From contig CAVYTX010000002.1 in the NCBI GenBank assembly GCA_963771545.1, forward strand, positions 1,178,001-1,242,000: DNA of 64,000 bases, written 5' to 3'. A program made the translations under genes and the position numbers. The stretch is from CAKZLS01 sp963771545. GTDB lineage: Bacteria; Pseudomonadota; Alphaproteobacteria; Rhodospirillales; Defluviicoccaceae. Under the pieces are notes generated by a model. The model saw nothing but the letters and a program-made list of their open reading frames with translations. It was not told the DNA's origin and ran no database searches. Below, piece by piece: positions 18,106 to 27,221 of the stretch (its first letter is position 1; each line of letters begins with the position of its first letter).

Positions 18106-18744
18106 CTAGAATTGCACGAGCCGTTCGGCCGCAAACAGATCCTCGGGGCGGTTGATGTTGAGGAACGGGTCATGGGGGTCGGCGGCGAATTTCACCGTCG
18201 CCAGCCGGTAGCGCGCCGTCCACGTGTCGATCTTGTGAATACCTTCCAATTCCAAGGCGTGGCGCAGGTCGTCGGCGAGATCCACGGGCCAAAGACCGAA
18301 CACTGGGTGCGATCGTCCATTCGAGGCCGCGCATGCCATGACGGCGTCCCTTTCCTTCGCCGCCGCCAGCAACCGGGGAACCATGTCCGTGGGAAAGAAT
18401 GGAGCGTCGGTGGCGAAGCTCACGAGCCACCGACAATCGGGCGCGTGCGCGCGCGTCCATTCCAGACCGGTGAGGATACCGGCCAGCGGTCCGGCGAACC
18501 CCTCGATCACGTCGTTCACCACCGGCAAGCCGAATCGGGAAAAGCGCGCGGCGTCGCCGTTGGCGTTCAGCATCAGCGCGGATACCTGCGGCCGCGCCCG
18601 GTCGATCACATGCTGGAGAACGGCGCGGTCGCCGAGCGGACGCAAGCATTTATCACCGCCGCCCATGCGCCGGGCCCGGCCGCCGGCAAGGAGAACACCG
18701 GCGATATTCTCGACGGAACGTGTTTGGAGGGTGTTCTTTCCCAT
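18106..18744 (-). CDS. mobA: Molybdenum cofactor guanylyltransferase MobA
   Basis: From ATG 18744 the protein has 212 residues, normal for MobA. The nucleotide-binding N-terminus reads IAGVLLAGGRARRMGGGDKC. Further motifs are SFATDAPFFPTDMVPRLL and HPVFGLWPVDLADDLR. It transfers GMP from GTP to Mo-molybdopterin, making the MGD cofactor needed by the formate dehydrogenase encoded nearby. It is divergent from moeA with about 105 bases between the starts. Longer starts exist upstream but lack the family fold. Confidence 0.9.
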   Translation of the reverse strand: MGKNTLQTRSVENIAGVLLAGGRARRMGGGDKCLRPLGDRAVLQHVIDRARPQVSALMLNANGDAARFSRFGLPVVNDVIEGFAGPLAGILTGLEWTRAHAPDCRWLVSFATDAPFFPTDMVPRLLAAAKERDAVMACAASNGRSHPVFGLWPVDLADDLRHALELEGIHKIDTWTARYRLATVKFAADPHDPFLNINRPEDLFAAERLVQF

Positions 18745-18849
18745 GAACGCCCGCTGCATACGGTTTGGCCGATCACCAACTCCACTATAAGATAACATCG
18801 AGCTTGTTCGCTGTTTTTTCATCGTGTGCGCCGATCGAATGTCCGGAAC

Positions 18850-20106
18850 ATGGCCCAACTGACCGACGACTGCTTCGCCTTCGGTGGCGATTTGATGACC
18901 ACGGTCGAGGCCCTGAACCTCCTGACCGAGCGCGCGGTAGCCGTCGTGTCAACCGAAAGCGTTGCGTTGCCCCACGCTTCGGGTCGAATCCTAGCCGAGG
19001 ATATCGAGGCCAGCGGCGACGTTCCGCCCCACGACAATTCGGCGGTGGACGGATACGCCGTTACCTTCGACAATCTCGACCCGACCGCAAAAACCCGGCT
19101 CCAAGTGATCGGCCGGGCCACGGCGGGTCATCCGTTCACCGACAAGGTCGGACCGGGAGAGGCCGTGCGCATCTTCACCGGCGCCCCGATGGCAACCGGT
19201 CCCGACACCGTCATCATGCAGGAGGACTGTACGCCGGACGGCGATCACGTCGTGGTCCCCCCGGGGATCAAACGCGGCGCCAATGTCCGTTCGGCCGGCG
19301 AGGACATCAAGACCGGTTCGATCATCCTCGGGAAGAACCGGCGCTTGCGCCCGCAGGACGTGGGATTGGCCGCGTCGGTGGGGCGCGCCCGCCTTAGCGT
19401 CTACAAGCCTCTTCGGGTGGCGGTGTTTTCCACCGGCGACGAGCTTTTCGACCCCGGCCGGGAACTGCCGGCGGGCGGCATCCACGATTCCAATCGGTAT
19501 ACGCTGATGGCCTTGCTTCAGGGCCTCGGGTGTTCCGTCGGCGATCTTGGCATTCTTCCGGACCGGTTCGAGACCATCCGGGACGCCCTGAGCGACGCCG
19601 CGCGCCGTCACGACCTCATCGTCACGTCGGGCGGCATGTCGGTGGGCGAGGAAGACCATGTGAAGGCCGCCGTGGAGGCCCTCGGCAGTCTTCATTTCTG
19701 GCGCCTGGCCATCAAGCCGGGACGCCCCATCGGACTGGGCCAGGTGGGTGCCGTGCCCTTTGTCGGACTACCCGGCAATCCGGTGGCGGTGATGGTCACC
19801 TTCATGCGGATCGCGCGGCCGATGATTCTGCGGTTCGGCGGTTGCGATGATATCGCTCCGAACGTCTTCCGGGTTCGCGCCAATTTTTCTCACAAGAAGA
19901 AAGTGGGCAGGCGTGAATGGGTTCGCGCCCGTCTGGTCGCCGATGGCGACGGCCGTCTCGTCGCGGCCAAATTTCCCCGCCAGGGCGCCGGCATTCTCTC
20001 GTCCATGGTGGACGCCGACGGTTTGGTCGAACTGCCCGAGGACATGCAACATCTGGAGGCCGGAACCATCGTCGACTTTCTCCCCTTCAGCGAACTGAGC
20101 CGATGA
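18850..20106 (+). CDS. moeA: Molybdopterin molybdenumtransferase MoeA
   Basis: From ATG 18850 the protein has 418 residues, and its start (DDCFAF) suits the family. MoeA motifs include PPHDNSAVDGYAV, FTGAPMATGPDTVIMQED, STGDELFDPG, SGGMSVGEEDHVK and GRPIGLGQVG...FVGLPGNPVAV. It inserts molybdate into adenylylated molybdopterin; some homologues handle tungstate. Its stop overlaps the start of the formate dehydrogenase beta gene (ATGA). That translational coupling suggests this copy serves the formate dehydrogenase directly. Confidence 0.93.
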   Translation: MAQLTDDCFAFGGDLMTTVEALNLLTERAVAVVSTESVALPHASGRILAEDIEASGDVPPHDNSAVDGYAVTFDNLDPTAKTRLQVIGRATAGHPFTDKVGPGEAVRIFTGAPMATGPDTVIMQEDCTPDGDHVVVPPGIKRGANVRSAGEDIKTGSIILGKNRRLRPQDVGLAASVGRARLSVYKPLRVAVFSTGDELFDPGRELPAGGIHDSNRYTLMALLQGLGCSVGDLGILPDRFETIRDALSDAARRHDLIVTSGGMSVGEEDHVKAAVEALGSLHFWRLAIKPGRPIGLGQVGAVPFVGLPGNPVAVMVTFMRIARPMILRFGGCDDIAPNVFRVRANFSHKKKVGRREWVRARLVADGDGRLVAAKFPRQGAGILSSMVDADGLVELPEDMQHLEAGTIVDFLPFSELSR

Positions 20107-21752
20107 AAAAGGGAAAGAACCGACCGCTTCACACGCCCAAGGGGCGGCAGGTGGACCCGGCCGCGGTGGCAGAGATTCGAGCCCTGCTCGACGACGAGGC
20201 GCCGCGGCGCGATCTGTTGATCGAGTATCTGCACCTCATCCAGGATCGCCATGGCTGCATCACCGCCCGCCATCTGACCGCCCTCGCGTCGGTCATGCGT
20301 CTGGCCCAGACCGAGGTCTACGAGGTGGCCACGTTTTACGCCCATTTCGACGTGATCAAGGACGGCGAGACACCGCCCCCGCCGTTGACCGTTCGTATGT
20401 GCGAGGGAATTTCCTGCGAAATGGCCGGAAGCCGGGATCTGGTGACAACCCTCAGGGACGCGCTCGGCGCAGACGTCCGGGTGACGACCGCACCTTGCGT
20501 CGGCGGCTGTGACAAAGCGCCGGTCGCCGTCGCCGGCCGGCGGCAGATCGCCAATGCGACCGCCGAGACAGTCGTGAAAGCGGTCGAAACCGGTTCGACC
20601 CATCCGGAAGTCCCGTCGTTCCAGGATTTCGCGACGTACGAGACCGGCGGCGGATATGCCGTCCTTCGCTCGCTCCTCAACGACGAGCGGTCACGCGCCG
20701 ACGTGTTCGACACGGTGGAAGCCTCCGGACTGCGCGGCTTGGGCGGCGCCGGCTTTCCCAAGTCCAGGAAATGGCAGTTCCTGCTCGCCGCGCCCAAGCC
20801 CCGGATCCTCGCGGTCAACGCCGACGAGGGCGAGCCCGGCACCTTCAAGGACCGTTTCTGCCTGGACACCGATCCCCACCGCGTGCTCGAAGGCGCGCTG
20901 ATCGCCGCCTGGGCCATCGAGGCCGACAACATCTATATTTACCTGCGGGACGAATACCCGCAGACACACATCGTCCTCCGAGACGAAATGGCCAAACTCC
21001 AAGCCGCCGGGTTGAGCGCTGGTGTCCGGCTGCATCTCCGGCGCGGGGCCGGGGCCTACATCTGCGGCGAGGAGTCGGCCATGCTGGAGAGCATCGAGGG
21101 CAAGCGGGGATTGCCCCGGAACCGGCCGCCGTTTCCGGCGCAGAAGGGCCTGTTCGGCCGCCCTACCCTGATCAACAACGTGGAAACGCTGTATTGGCTG
21201 CGCGACATCCTCGAGCGCGGCGCCGATTGGTACCGGAGCGTCGGTCGCCCCCGGTTCTACTCCGTCTCGGGCCGGGTCAAACAGCCCGGCGTCAAGCTGG
21301 CGCCGTCCGGCGTCACCGCCCGCCAACTCATCGAGAACCACGCGGGCGGCATGCTCGAAGGTCACACGTTCAAGGCCTACCTGCCGGGGGGGGCGTCGGG
21401 CGGCATCCTGCCCGCGAGGATGGCCGACCTGCCCCTGGACTTCGACACGCTCATCGAGTTCGGCTGCTTCGTGGGCTCGGCGGCGGTGGTGGTGCTGTCC
21501 GATCGGGACGACATGCGCGCCGTAACCGGCAACCTGCTGCGCTTCTTCGAGGACGAGAGCTGCGGCCAGTGCACGCCATGCCGGGTGGGTTGCGAAAAAA
21601 TTCTCGCGCTGATGGACCGACCCGTCTGGGATCGGGTGTTGATGACGGAGTTGGCCGGCGCCATGCAGGACGCCTCCATCTGCGGTCTCGGGCAGGCGGC
21701 GACCAATCCGGTGATCAGCGCGCTTCGGTTCTTCGAGGAGGATGTCCAATGA
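20103..21752 (+). CDS. NAD-dependent formate dehydrogenase beta subunit (fused NuoE-NuoF type)
   Basis: The protein has 549 residues from ATG 20103. The N-terminal 160 residues are NuoE-like with a [2Fe-2S] site (RMCEGISCEMAG and APCVGGCDKAP). The rest is NuoF-like, with NAD/FMN motifs GLRGLGGAGFPKSRKW, NADEGEPGTFKDR and GAGAYICGEESAM. A C-terminal [4Fe-4S] site is in CGQCTPCRVGCEK. Fusion of the two modules is the architecture of the tungsten NAD-dependent FDH1 of methylotrophs. The subunit takes electrons from the catalytic chain to NAD. It overlaps moeA and the alpha gene by 4 bases each. Confidence 0.9.
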   Translation: MKKGKNRPLHTPKGRQVDPAAVAEIRALLDDEAPRRDLLIEYLHLIQDRHGCITARHLTALASVMRLAQTEVYEVATFYAHFDVIKDGETPPPPLTVRMCEGISCEMAGSRDLVTTLRDALGADVRVTTAPCVGGCDKAPVAVAGRRQIANATAETVVKAVETGSTHPEVPSFQDFATYETGGGYAVLRSLLNDERSRADVFDTVEASGLRGLGGAGFPKSRKWQFLLAAPKPRILAVNADEGEPGTFKDRFCLDTDPHRVLEGALIAAWAIEADNIYIYLRDEYPQTHIVLRDEMAKLQAAGLSAGVRLHLRRGAGAYICGEESAMLESIEGKRGLPRNRPPFPAQKGLFGRPTLINNVETLYWLRDILERGADWYRSVGRPRFYSVSGRVKQPGVKLAPSGVTARQLIENHAGGMLEGHTFKAYLPGGASGGILPARMADLPLDFDTLIEFGCFVGSAAVVVLSDRDDMRAVTGNLLRFFEDESCGQCTPCRVGCEKILALMDRPVWDRVLMTELAGAMQDASICGLGQAATNPVISALRFFEEDVQ

Positions 21753-24508
21753 CCGACCCGATCCGTTTCGTCCTGGACGGCGAGGACGTGGAGGCGCATC
21801 CCGGCGAAACCATCTGGGAGGTGGCCAAGCGCCGCGGCAACACCCTTCCCCACCTGTGCCACCGGGACGCGCCGGGGTACCGGCCGGACGGCAACTGCCG
21901 GGCCTGCGTGGTGGAGATCTCCGGCGAACGGGCGCTAGCGGCGTCCTGTATCCGCAAGCCCGCAACCGGCATGACCGTATCGGCATCCTCGGAGCGGGCC
22001 ACGAAGGCACGGCGGATGGTGCTGGAACTGCTGCTGGCCGATCAGCCGGAAACACCGATGGCCCACGATCCCGATTCCCTGTTCTGGCATTGGGTCCGGA
22101 AAGCGGGCCTGACCACCAGCCGGTTCCCCGCGCATGCCCCCCCCTCCCCCGATATCGGCCATCCCGCCATGGCGGTCCATCGCGACGCCTGCATTCATTG
22201 CACGCTCTGCGTCCGCGCCTGCCGCGAGGTTCAGGTCAACGACGTGATCGGCATGGCCAACCGTAGCCATCACGCGCGCATCGTGTTCGATATGGACGAC
22301 CCGATGGGCGAAAGCACGTGCGTCGCTTGCGGCGAGTGCGTGCAGGCGTGCCCCACCGGCGCGCTGATGCCGGCCAGCGTTCTCGACCAGCAAGGACGAC
22401 ACACTGGTCCCCCGGATAACAGCGTCGCGTCGTTGTGCCCCTATTGCGGAGTAGGATGCCAGCTCACCTACCACATCCGCGACGGCAAGCTCTTATACGT
22501 GGACGGGCGCGACGGGCCCGCCAACCGCAACCGGCTCTGCGTCAAGGGGCGTTTCGGGTTTGACTACATCCACCATCCGCAACGCTTAACCAAACCGCTG
22601 ATCCGCCGCGACGACGCGCCGAAGAACGCGCGCGAAGCTCTTGATCCCGGCAATCCGCTCAGCCACTTCCGGGAGGCCACGTGGGAAGAGGCACTGGAAT
22701 TGGCGGCCACGGGTTTCCGCCGCATCCGAGAGCAACACGGCGCACCGGCGCTCGCCGGCTTCGGGTCTGCGAAGGGTTCCAACGAGGAGGCGTATCTGTT
22801 CCAAAAACTGATCCGCACCGGCTTCGGCACCAACAACGTGGATCATTGCACCCGGCTCTGTCACGCCTCGTCGGTGGCGGCATTGATGGAGGGCATCGGT
22901 TCCGGCGCCGTGACCGCGCCCTTTACCGCCGCCAAGGACGCCGACGTGATCATCGTGATCGGCGCGCGGCCGGCCCAAAACCATCCGGTGGCGGCCACCT
23001 TCATCAAGAACGCGGCCAAGGCCGGCGCCACCCTGATCGTCATCGATCCGAGACGCCAGGCGCTGTCCCGCTACGCCAAATACATGCTTCAGTTCACCCC
23101 GGGCACCGACGTGGCTCTGCTGAACGCCATGATCCACACCATTATCGAGGAAAGCCACACCAACGACGCCTACATCCAACAATTCACCGAGGGATACGCC
23201 GATCTCAAGGCGCGGGCGCAAGCCTTCGCGCCCGAGGACATGGCCGGGATCTGCGGCGTCGACGCGGAAACCATCCGCGCCGTCGCGCGCACTTACGCCA
23301 CAGCCGACAAGGCCATCATCTTCTGGGGTATGGGAATTTCGCAACACGTTCACGGCACCGACAATGCGCGCTGCCTGATCGCCCTGGCGCTGATTACCGG
23401 ACAGGTCGGGCGTCCCGGCACCGGTCTTCATCCCTTGCGGGGTCAGAACAATGTCCAGGGCGCGTCGGACGTGGGTCTCATTCCCATGGTCTACCCGGAC
23501 TACATGCCGGTGGAGGATCCTGAAATCCGCGGGCGATACGAGAGCTTCTGGGGCATGGACCTCGACCCCACGCGGGGCCTGACCGTGGTGGAGATCATGG
23601 CCGCCATCTTGGGGGGCCGGATCCGCGGCATGTACATCATGGGCGAGAACCCGGCCATGTCGGATCCGGACGCCGAGCACGCGCGGGATGCCTTGGCGTC
23701 GTTGGAGCATCTGGTGGTTCAGGACATATTCTTGACCGAGACCGCCTTTCTGGCCGACGTGGTACTGCCGGCATCGGCGTTTCCAGAAAAAACCGGAACC
23801 TTCACCAACACCAACCGTCAGGTGCAGATGGGCCGCCAAGTCCTGGACCCGCCGGGGGACGCGCGTCAGGACTGGTGGATCATTCAGGAAATCGCCAGGC
23901 GGATCGGCTTGGATTGGACCTATGCCCGGCCCGGCGACGTGTTCGCCGAGATGCGGCAGGTGATGCCGTCCATCAAGGGAATTACGTGGGAACGGCTGGA
24001 GCGCGACGGCTCCGTCACCTATCCCTGCGCGTTCGAGGATCGACCCGGTGACGAGGTTATCTTCGGTGATGGTTTCCCAACCGCTAGTGGCCGCGGAAAG
24101 CTGGTTCCCACCGATCTGCTACCGCCGGACGAAGCGCCCGACGACACCTATCCGCTGGTGCTGACCACGGGCCGGCTGCTGGAGCACTGGCACACCGGCG
24201 CCATCAGCCGGCGCTCGGGCGTCCTCGACGCCATCGAGCCGGACGCACTGGCCATGCTTCACCCGCGCCAGTTGGACCGGCTTGGCGTCGAACCGGGCGA
24301 TGAAATCACCATAACAACCCGCCGCGGCAGCTTGCGGACCGCGACCCGCGCCGACCCGGACGTTCCGGAAGGCATGGTGTTCATGCCGTTCTGTTTCTCC
24401 GAGGCGGCGGCCAATATCCTGACCAATCCCAAGCTGGATCCTTTCGGAAAAATCCCCGAATTCAAGCTCTGCGCCGCGCGGGTGGAGAAGACGGAGGTTA
24501 TCGACTAG
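21749..24508 (+). CDS. Formate dehydrogenase alpha (catalytic) subunit, bis-MGD Mo/W enzyme
   Basis: The 919-residue protein starts with a [2Fe-2S] domain (CHRDAPGYRPDGNCRAC), then two [4Fe-4S] groups (CIHCTLCVRACR, CVACGECVQACP) and the cofactor-proximal CPYCGVGCQLTYH. The active-site segment VDHCTRLCHASS has Cys371 as Mo/W ligand followed by the catalytic His. It is a cysteine, not a selenocysteine, enzyme. The C-terminal dinucleotide-binding domain contains LTTGRLLEHWHTGAISRRS. It oxidises formate to CO2, feeding NAD through the beta chain. Nearby tungstate uptake genes make tungsten as likely as molybdenum. No fdhD-like chaperone gene is visible here. Confidence 0.93.
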   Translation: MTDPIRFVLDGEDVEAHPGETIWEVAKRRGNTLPHLCHRDAPGYRPDGNCRACVVEISGERALAASCIRKPATGMTVSASSERATKARRMVLELLLADQPETPMAHDPDSLFWHWVRKAGLTTSRFPAHAPPSPDIGHPAMAVHRDACIHCTLCVRACREVQVNDVIGMANRSHHARIVFDMDDPMGESTCVACGECVQACPTGALMPASVLDQQGRHTGPPDNSVASLCPYCGVGCQLTYHIRDGKLLYVDGRDGPANRNRLCVKGRFGFDYIHHPQRLTKPLIRRDDAPKNAREALDPGNPLSHFREATWEEALELAATGFRRIREQHGAPALAGFGSAKGSNEEAYLFQKLIRTGFGTNNVDHCTRLCHASSVAALMEGIGSGAVTAPFTAAKDADVIIVIGARPAQNHPVAATFIKNAAKAGATLIVIDPRRQALSRYAKYMLQFTPGTDVALLNAMIHTIIEESHTNDAYIQQFTEGYADLKARAQAFAPEDMAGICGVDAETIRAVARTYATADKAIIFWGMGISQHVHGTDNARCLIALALITGQVGRPGTGLHPLRGQNNVQGASDVGLIPMVYPDYMPVEDPEIRGRYESFWGMDLDPTRGLTVVEIMAAILGGRIRGMYIMGENPAMSDPDAEHARDALASLEHLVVQDIFLTETAFLADVVLPASAFPEKTGTFTNTNRQVQMGRQVLDPPGDARQDWWIIQEIARRIGLDWTYARPGDVFAEMRQVMPSIKGITWERLERDGSVTYPCAFEDRPGDEVIFGDGFPTASGRGKLVPTDLLPPDEAPDDTYPLVLTTGRLLEHWHTGAISRRSGVLDAIEPDALAMLHPRQLDRLGVEPGDEITITTRRGSLRTATRADPDVPEGMVFMPFCFSEAAANILTNPKLDPFGKIPEFKLCAARVEKTEVID

Positions 24509-24632
24509 CCTTAACGCGAATTTGCCTCATCGGGACAAATGAAGCAACGATCCGTGATGATTTGGCCTCCATGGCGATTGACTAATCGGTTCACTGCAGC
24601 ATTATCGGCCCATCAAACCCTTGGAGCGATTG

Positions 24633-24869
24633 ATGACAAAGCAGATTACATTCAATGAGATTGCCCGCGTTCAGGCTTTTCTCCGTCACACCTTTTCCAA
24701 CAACCGAATCGTGATCCAGCCTCCCGCGAAGCCGCGCGCACCCATCGAGGTCATGATCGGCGACGAATTCATCGGTGTTCTTCATCGCGACGAGGACGAA
24801 GGCGAAATCTCCTACTCCATCAACATTTCGATTCTGGAAGAGGACCTCCCCGCGGCCGTTCCCATGTGA
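24633..24869 (+). CDS. DUF3126-type small protein
   Basis: The 78-residue protein from ATG 24633 matches the alphaproteobacterial DUF3126 family. It has an N-terminal helix (ITFNEIARVQAFLRHTFSN), a beta segment (IEVMIGDEFIGVLHRDEDEGE) and an acidic YSINISILEEDL end. Its function is not known. It stands alone after the formate dehydrogenase genes with a 124-base gap, so it probably has its own promoter. Confidence 0.8.
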   Translation: MTKQITFNEIARVQAFLRHTFSNNRIVIQPPAKPRAPIEVMIGDEFIGVLHRDEDEGEISYSINISILEEDLPAAVPM

Positions 24870-24926
24870 GCGGAAGCAGCCGCCCGGCTCGCGAGGGATA
24901 CTCGGCTCGCATATTAAACCCGCGCT

Positions 24927-25511
24927 TTAACTCAGGCCTTTAATGCCTTTGATAAATTTCACGTAATTAACGTTCTTCCGGGCCTGCAATCCCAACAACT
25001 CGACGGTGTCCCGGACGAGGGCCGGGTTCGAATTCTCCGCGGCGACGGTCTTGTAGCTGTCGCCATCGAACGTCACGTCGGACATCTCCACCGTACAGCC
25101 GTTGACGTGGTACTGGTCGCGAACCTTGTCCACATGCACGGCCCTTGCCCGTCCGTCCCCCTCGATCAGGGCGAGGAACGCCTCAAGGTCGTATTCATCC
25201 CTAGCAAAGTCGGGGCTCGTTAAGTCCAGAGCGCCGAAAACGACCTTCACGTGATCCTTCGACAACGGAAACGGAGCCTTCATTTCCGGTCTCCATTGTT
25301 CCAATCCCACTTGGTTGACGCTCTCCAGCGCCTTGATATCCATCTTTCCATCGCGGATCTTGGGATTTGCTCGCGCGGGCGCGGAAACAAGGTACATCTC
25401 CGATGATTCCACATGCCGCGTTGGCGTGAACGATCCCAAATCGATGCCGATATCGATCTCCTTGGCGAACATGCGCCATTCCCAGCGAGGTATGATCTGT
25501 TCCCCGGTCAC
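24927..25511 (-). CDS. Hypothetical protein with N-terminal WEWR motif (possibly CYTH-like)
   Basis: From GTG 25511 the protein has 194 residues; ATG 25472 is an alternative. The frame is open further into tupA, but that part is a shadow of tupA. The N-terminus reads EQIIPRWEWRMFAKEIDIG, followed by SSEMYLVSA and KIRDGKMDIKAL. Such a beta-rich start with ESxExYL and KxRxGxxxIK is reminiscent of CYTH/triphosphate-tunnel proteins, but the catalytic ExExK is not convincing. The C-terminus (ARKNVNYVKFIKGIKGL) is basic. It begins 33 bases after tupA on the same strand. I do not assign a function. Confidence 0.6.
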   Translation of the reverse strand: MTGEQIIPRWEWRMFAKEIDIGIDLGSFTPTRHVESSEMYLVSAPARANPKIRDGKMDIKALESVNQVGLEQWRPEMKAPFPLSKDHVKVVFGALDLTSPDFARDEYDLEAFLALIEGDGRARAVHVDKVRDQYHVNGCTVEMSDVTFDGDSYKTVAAENSNPALVRDTVELLGLQARKNVNYVKFIKGIKGLS

Positions 25512-25543
25512 TCGTTCTCTATGCGTCGAAGTCGGAGTGACCG

Positions 25544-26392
25544 CTAGGATCGCGGCAGAGCGTTGGGCTTGAACAGCTGCTCGCCGTTGACCTTGAATTC
25601 GGCGATGGCGGCCTGACCGGTGGGGGAGATAAGCCAGTCGACGAACTTCTGCCCCTGCCCGGTCTTCACATGCGGGTGCTTTTTCTCGTTCACCAGGATA
25701 ACCCCGTACGGATTGAACAGCCGCTCGTCGCCTTCCACCAGAACCTCCAGATCGCCGCGGTTCTTGAAACTCAACCAGGTGCCGCGATCGGTCAGCGCAT
25801 AGCCCGACATGGCGGCCGCCGTGTTCAGCGTCGCCCCCATGCCCGAGCCGCTCTCGCGGTACCACGAGCCGGAGGCCGCGGCGACGTCCACGCCGGCGTC
25901 GCGCCACAGGCCCAATTCCCTCTTGTGGGTGCCGCTGTCGTCGCCGCGCGAGACGAACACCGCTTTGCCGGCGGCCACCTTGGCCAGCGCCTTGGCCACG
26001 TCGGTCATGCCCTTGATGCCGGCGGGGTCGTCCTTGGGTCCCACCACCACGAAATCGTTGTACATCACATCGAACCGCTCCACCCCGAAGCCCTCGGCGA
26101 CGAATTTCTCCTCGGATGGCCGGTGATGAACCAGCAGCACATCCGCGTCGCCGTTTTGAGCCAATCGTATGGCCTGGCCGGTGCCGACGGCGACCACGCG
26201 AACCTCAATACCGGTCTCCTCGGTGAATTTCGGCAAGATGTAATCGAACAGGCCGGAGTTCTGGGTCGACGTGGTGGAAGACACGATGATGAAATTGTCA
26301 TCGGCGGCCCTCGCATCCGGCGCATGCGCGCCCACAAGGCCGGCAAACCCGACAAGCAGCGTCGAGAGAATACTCAGTGCAAACTTTTTCAT
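25544..26392 (-). CDS. tupA: Tungstate ABC transporter, periplasmic binding protein TupA
   Basis: From ATG 26392 the protein has 282 residues. A Lys-Lys start and hydrophobic stretch ending ARAADDN form a Sec signal peptide of about 29 residues. The mature start IIVSSTTSTQNSGLFDYILP contains the TTSTQ-type anion site diagnostic of TupA. Further motifs are VSRGDDSGTHKRELGLW and WYRESGSGMGATLNTAAAM. It captures tungstate with high affinity. It lies downstream of tupB and tupC with a 73-base gap. Confidence 0.9.
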   Translation of the reverse strand: MKKFALSILSTLLVGFAGLVGAHAPDARAADDNFIIVSSTTSTQNSGLFDYILPKFTEETGIEVRVVAVGTGQAIRLAQNGDADVLLVHHRPSEEKFVAEGFGVERFDVMYNDFVVVGPKDDPAGIKGMTDVAKALAKVAAGKAVFVSRGDDSGTHKRELGLWRDAGVDVAAASGSWYRESGSGMGATLNTAAAMSGYALTDRGTWLSFKNRGDLEVLVEGDERLFNPYGVILVNEKKHPHVKTGQGQKFVDWLISPTGQAAIAEFKVNGEQLFKPNALPRS

Positions 26393-26465
26393 GACCCCTC
26401 CGCCCGTCAAAAAAATGCGTGGGTACGCTAATGTAAGACATCGGAGCGGAGCAAGAGACGAATTC

Positions 26466-27221
26466 TCAAGCTGGTGGTTTCAGGGGTTTCTTTTTCCACC
26501 AGAGGAGCTCGCCCCGCAGGAATGCCTGAGCCAGATCGTTTCTGGGTCCATTGAAAAACGCCTCGGCGGACGCCTTTTCCTTGAGCCGGCCGCGATGCAG
26601 GAACAGAACCTCATCGGCCATGCGCCGCGCCTGGCCAAGATCGTGCGTGGTCATGATGACCCGCGTTCCCAACTCGTGAATGTCCTGAACGGTTTTCTCG
26701 ACGCTGTGGGTGGCGGCCGGATCGAGATTGGCGGTGGGTTCATCAAGAAACAGCACCTGGGGCCGCAACGCCCAGGCCCGCGCCAAGGCCAGTCTTTGCT
26801 GCTCTCCGAAGGAAAGAACCCGGGCCGGAGACGCGGCAAGACGGCGAAGCCCGGTGTGCCGAAGCGCCTCGTCCACCCTCTCGCGCCGCTCGGCGCGCGG
26901 AATACCGCGAACCGCCAGGGCGTATTCCACATTGGCGAATACCGAGCGGCGCAGCATCATCGGCCGCTGGAACACCATGGCCTGATGCCGCGACGGATCC
27001 ATGGCGCCGGCGCCCCGCCACTCGACGTTTCCGGCCGTCGGTTGGATCAGGCCATGGCAAAGCCTGAGCAGAAGGCTTTTTCCGGCGCCGTTGGGACCGA
27101 GCAACACGGTGCGGGGACCCGCCGCGAAGGTGCACGAGATCTCCTTGATCAGGCGCTTGCCTCCGGCCTCGAAGGTCAGGTCCCGGAGTTCGAGCGGCAA
27201 AATGGTCGACGGCTCCCTCAT
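26466..27221 (-). CDS. tupC: Tungstate ABC transporter ATP-binding protein TupC
   Basis: The 251-residue ABC ATPase starts at ATG 27221, which shares a base with the tupB stop (TGATG). Walker A is LLGPNGAGKSLLLRLCHGL. The signature is unusual, LSFGEQQRLALARAWAL (SFGEQ instead of SGGEQ). Walker B is VLFLDEPTANLDP and the switch His is in TTHDLGQARRMADEV. It powers tungstate import with TupA and TupB. There is no C-terminal Mop domain, in contrast to ModC. Confidence 0.88.
   Translation of the reverse strand: MREPSTILPLELRDLTFEAGGKRLIKEISCTFAAGPRTVLLGPNGAGKSLLLRLCHGLIQPTAGNVEWRGAGAMDPSRHQAMVFQRPMMLRRSVFANVEYALAVRGIPRAERRERVDEALRHTGLRRLAASPARVLSFGEQQRLALARAWALRPQVLFLDEPTANLDPAATHSVEKTVQDIHELGTRVIMTTHDLGQARRMADEVLFLHRGRLKEKASAEAFFNGPRNDLAQAFLRGELLWWKKKPLKPPA

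Noticed and set aside
22830..22875. Formate dehydrogenase as a selenoprotein
   Set aside because: The metal-ligand codon is TGT (Cys371); no in-frame TGA is present at that site.
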